Assembly: GCA_020350825.1 (NCBI GenBank)
Contig: CP070724.1
Coordinates: forward strand, 2,076,848-2,140,847
Source: Thermoplasmatales archaeon
Lineage (GTDB): Archaea > Thermoplasmatota > E2 > DHVEG-1
Reading direction: 5' to 3'
DNA: 64,000 bases
The notes below the pieces were generated by a model. The model was not told the DNA's origin. It did not search any database and worked only from the letters and a program-made list of their open reading frames with translations. Shown here one piece after another: positions 61,853-64,000 of the stretch (positions are counted from its first letter, which is position 1; each line of letters opens with the position of its first letter). Made by a program: the position numbers and the translations under genes.

Positions 61853-62734
61853 ATGAAGCTGCTGTACTATCCCGGATGTACATTAAAAACATCTGCAAAA
61901 AACCTTGAAAAGTCAGCATTTTGCATAGCTGAAACTCTAGGTCACGAAATAGTTGAAATGGAAGATTGGACATGTTGTGGAGTTGCATCCTCTTTAACCG
62001 ATGATGATCTCATGCATCATTTAGCTCCAATGCGAAACCTGATACATGTAGAAGACGTTGGAGAAGACAAAATTGTAACACTTTGTGATATGTGCTGTAA
62101 TACCCTTAAACAAACGAATTTACGAGTTAAAGAAAAACCTGATGATTTAGAAACATTAAACTTGTTTATGGATAGAGAGAATGATTACAAAGGAACAGTG
62201 AAGGTTGTTCACTTTCTTGAGTTTTTAAGAGATGAAGTAGGTTTTGACGTCCTTAAAAAGAAAGTAAAGAATTCATTGAAGGGTATGAAGATTATGCCCT
62301 ACTATGGATGTATGTTGCTTCGCCCTCGAGAGGTTAGTATTGATGACGCAGAGGAACCATTAATAATGAAAGATCTTCTCAATGCGCTTGGTGCTGAAGT
62401 AATTGATAATCCGTTTAAAATTGAATGTTGTGGATCATATCATACTATAGAAGATAAAAACCTAGTTTCTAATAGAGCTTATAGGATTACAAAGTTTGCA
62501 GTTGACAGAGGCAGCGACGCTATAGTGCTTTCTTGCCCGCTTTGTCGATTTAATCTTGATGTTAGGGGGAAGGAAGCAGAAAAAATATACAACAATTATA
62601 AACAAGTTCCTGTTTACTATTACACTCAGCTTATAGCTGTTGCATTAGGTCTGGATCCTAAATATTGCGGGTTCGGTGATCACGCAGTAGATCCAGTCTT
62701 ATTGTTAAAGAAAAAGGGGGTTTTTGAAAAATAA
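61853..62734 (+). CDS. hdrB: HdrB, second copy
   Basis: 293 residues with two CCG domains: YPGCTLK, WTCCGVA, CDMCCN in the first and YYGCMLL, IECCGSY, SCPLCR in the second. The cysteine sets needed for both noncubane clusters appear complete, so it is probably a working disulfide or thiol-linked redox subunit. It differs clearly from the HdrB at 48018-48890, so the two Hdr sets are not a recent duplication. Confidence 0.93.
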   Translation: MKLLYYPGCTLKTSAKNLEKSAFCIAETLGHEIVEMEDWTCCGVASSLTDDDLMHHLAPMRNLIHVEDVGEDKIVTLCDMCCNTLKQTNLRVKEKPDDLETLNLFMDRENDYKGTVKVVHFLEFLRDEVGFDVLKKKVKNSLKGMKIMPYYGCMLLRPREVSIDDAEEPLIMKDLLNALGAEVIDNPFKIECCGSYHTIEDKNLVSNRAYRITKFAVDRGSDAIVLSCPLCRFNLDVRGKEAEKIYNNYKQVPVYYYTQLIAVALGLDPKYCGFGDHAVDPVLLLKKKGVFEK

Positions 62735-62771
62735 GAGAGAATGATTAATATTTGATAAAATTGGTGATTGT

Positions 62772-63785
62772 ATGAGTAAGAAGAAAAAAGAAAATAAGAA
62801 AGACGCTGGAAAAAAGAAAAAACTGCAACTTGCGTTTTATTGGGCTGCAAGTTGCGGTGGATGTGAAATAGCTGTTCTTGACATTGATGAAAAAATCCTA
62901 GATGTAGTTGCGGTGGCTGACATTTTATTTTGGCCAGTTGCATTGGATTTTAAATACAAAGATGTTGAAGCGATGAAAGATAACACTATTGATGTATGTT
63001 TTTTTAATGGTGGTATACGAAACTCGGAACAAGAGCAAATTGCAAAATTATTACGAAAAAAATCAAAGGTAATGGTAGCATTTGGTGCATGTGCAGTTCT
63101 TGGAGGTATCCCTGGGCTTGCTAATGTTACAAATAAGAAAGAAATCTTTGACGTTGTTTATAAGGACAATCCTTCGCTAGATAATCCCAAGAAAATTGTC
63201 CCAAAAACTTCTGTCAAAGTTAAAGAAGGAACCCTTACTCTTCCTGAATTTTATGACTCAGTAAGCAGGCTAGACCATGTAATTGATGTTGATTACTACT
63301 TGCCAGGTTGTCCTCCAGTACCTGATCTAATCATGACTGCAGTTGGTGCAATTGTCGAAGGAAAATTACCACCAAAGGGTAGTGTAATTGGTCCTTTGAA
63401 ATCAGTATGTGACGAATGCAGATTTGAAAAATCCGAGAAAAAAATCAAGGAAATAAAAAGAATTTATGAGCTTGATAAGTTCGAGGAAAAATGTCTTTTA
63501 GAACAAGGTGTAATCTGTATGGGGCCTGCGACCCGGGGAAGCTGTGAGGCTAGATGCCTTGATGCAAATATGCCTTGTACTGGTTGTGGTGGACCTACAC
63601 CTAATGCACTTGACCAAGGTGCAAAGATGATATCTGCACTTGCATCAATTCTTGGAATTGAGGGTGAAGAAAACATGAGTGATGAAGAAGTTGAAAAACT
63701 AATTGAGCAGGTTGTAGACCCAGTTGGTACTTTCTACAAATATGGGTTGCCTTCTGCTCTTATTAATAGGAGGGTAGATAAATGA
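62772..63785 (+). CDS. mvhG: F420-nonreducing [NiFe] hydrogenase small subunit (MvhG/VhuG type)
   Basis: Holds the Fe-S relay that connects the Ni-Fe site to HdrA-bound partners. Cysteine motifs: ASCGGCEI for the proximal cluster, GACAVLGG, PGCPPVPD, then CDECR, CMGPATRGSCEARC and PCTGCGG for the medial and distal clusters. The lysine-rich N-terminus (MSKKKKENKKDAGKKKK) is unusual and has no twin-arginine signal, so the enzyme is cytoplasmic. It follows hdrB by 37 nt and overlaps mvhA by 4 nt. Confidence 0.92.
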   Translation: MSKKKKENKKDAGKKKKLQLAFYWAASCGGCEIAVLDIDEKILDVVAVADILFWPVALDFKYKDVEAMKDNTIDVCFFNGGIRNSEQEQIAKLLRKKSKVMVAFGACAVLGGIPGLANVTNKKEIFDVVYKDNPSLDNPKKIVPKTSVKVKEGTLTLPEFYDSVSRLDHVIDVDYYLPGCPPVPDLIMTAVGAIVEGKLPPKGSVIGPLKSVCDECRFEKSEKKIKEIKRIYELDKFEEKCLLEQGVICMGPATRGSCEARCLDANMPCTGCGGPTPNALDQGAKMISALASILGIEGEENMSDEEVEKLIEQVVDPVGTFYKYGLPSALINRRVDK

Positions 63786-64000
63786 AAACAGTAATGATAG
63801 ATCCCATAACAAGACTCGAGGGCCATGGTAAAATTGCAATATTTCTAAATGACAAAGGAAACGTGGAAAATGCATATATGCAGATTCCCGAACTTCGAGG
63901 TTTCGAACGGTTTAGCCAAGGTAGACGTGCAGAGGATATGCCACAGATTACTTCTCGTATCTGCGGTGTCTGTCCAGTTGCTCATCATTTTGCAGCAACA
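63782..64000 (+). CDS. mvhA: [NiFe] hydrogenase large subunit (MvhA type), cut by the window end
   Basis: The first 73 codons of the catalytic subunit. ATG 63782 overlaps the mvhG stop (ATGA). The N-terminus MKTVMIDPITRLEGHGKIAI and the L1 motif RICGVCPVAHH, which supplies two of the four Ni-Fe cysteines, are visible. The remaining ligands and any mvhD lie beyond the window. Confidence 0.93.
   Translation, partial: MKTVMIDPITRLEGHGKIAIFLNDKGNVENAYMQIPELRGFERFSQGRRAEDMPQITSRICGVCPVAHHFAAT

Noticed and set aside
1-64000. CRISPR array, insertion sequence or prophage
   Set aside because: No regularly spaced repeats, no cas or transposase genes, and no phage structural cluster were found; the fibre-like protein at 34129-35328 stands alone.

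Overview
The window is AT-rich archaeal chromosomal DNA. Archaeal hallmarks are EF-2, an MCM helicase, both subunits of the D-family DNA polymerase, a two-repeat tRNA-splicing endonuclease, NMD3, an archaeal 7S (SRP) RNA, and TATA-like boxes placed about 25 nt before many starts. HdrABC, an Mvh-type hydrogenase, ferredoxin-dependent 2-oxoacid oxidoreductase and several secreted gingipain-like peptidases together suggest an anaerobic, protein-degrading euryarchaeon. A sediment Thermoplasmatota lineage (MBG-D-like) is my best guess; it is inference from gene content, not from a marker phylogeny.

Layout. 1-2.4 kb: the 3' part of the EF-2 gene and a small unknown gene. 2.5-10.5 kb: a minus-strand replication block reading polD1, polD2, a two-helix membrane protein, SRP RNA, mcm. 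10.7-16.4 kb: thiC, a cation/Ca2+ exchanger, a presenilin-type and a rhomboid-type intramembrane protease converging tail to tail, tRNA-Cys, and asparagine synthetase A. 16.9-22.5 kb: secreted proteins, biotin ligase, and a membrane-anchored Lon-like (S16) protease. 22.8-30.5 kb: SufS-like cysteine desulfurase, EndA, a metallo-beta-lactamase-fold hydrolase, a 2-hydroxyacid dehydrogenase, a metzincin-like secreted protein and ketopantoate reductase. 30.5-33.4 kb: tRNA-Leu(CAA) with a displaced copy of its 3' end, an NSS transporter with its tiny MetS-like partner, and small proteins. 33.5-45.9 kb: more secreted proteins, truA, a decayed gatD fragment, nmd3, and a locus with two clan-CD (gingipain-like) peptidases.

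46-64 kb is the energy-metabolism core. On the minus strand lie a two-HTH regulator, sucC, sucD, hdrC, hdrB and hdrA. Divergent from the regulator is one tightly packed plus-strand run: a soluble fumarate-reductase-like pair (frdB, frdA), a four-subunit 2-oxoacid:ferredoxin oxidoreductase (korDABC), a tandem-fused HdrA, a second hdrC and hdrB, and the start of an Mvh-type [NiFe] hydrogenase (mvhG, mvhA running off the end). The likely logic is oxidation of a 2-oxoacid to an acyl-CoA with reduced ferredoxin, ATP recovery by SucCD, and electron exchange among ferredoxin, fumarate, H2 and a disulfide-type acceptor through the Hdr complexes.

Most notable patterns: (i) this Frd-Kor-HdrAA-HdrCB-Mvh supercluster; (ii) a conserved C-terminal domain of about 105 residues ending in FVLLFF..NPGGGI that is shared by three otherwise different secreted proteins and looks like an undescribed sorting or anchoring tail; (iii) a helical module shared by the rhomboid C-terminus and a free-standing 77-residue protein; (iv) scars of past events, namely a duplicated tRNA-Leu 3' end and a gatD remnant.
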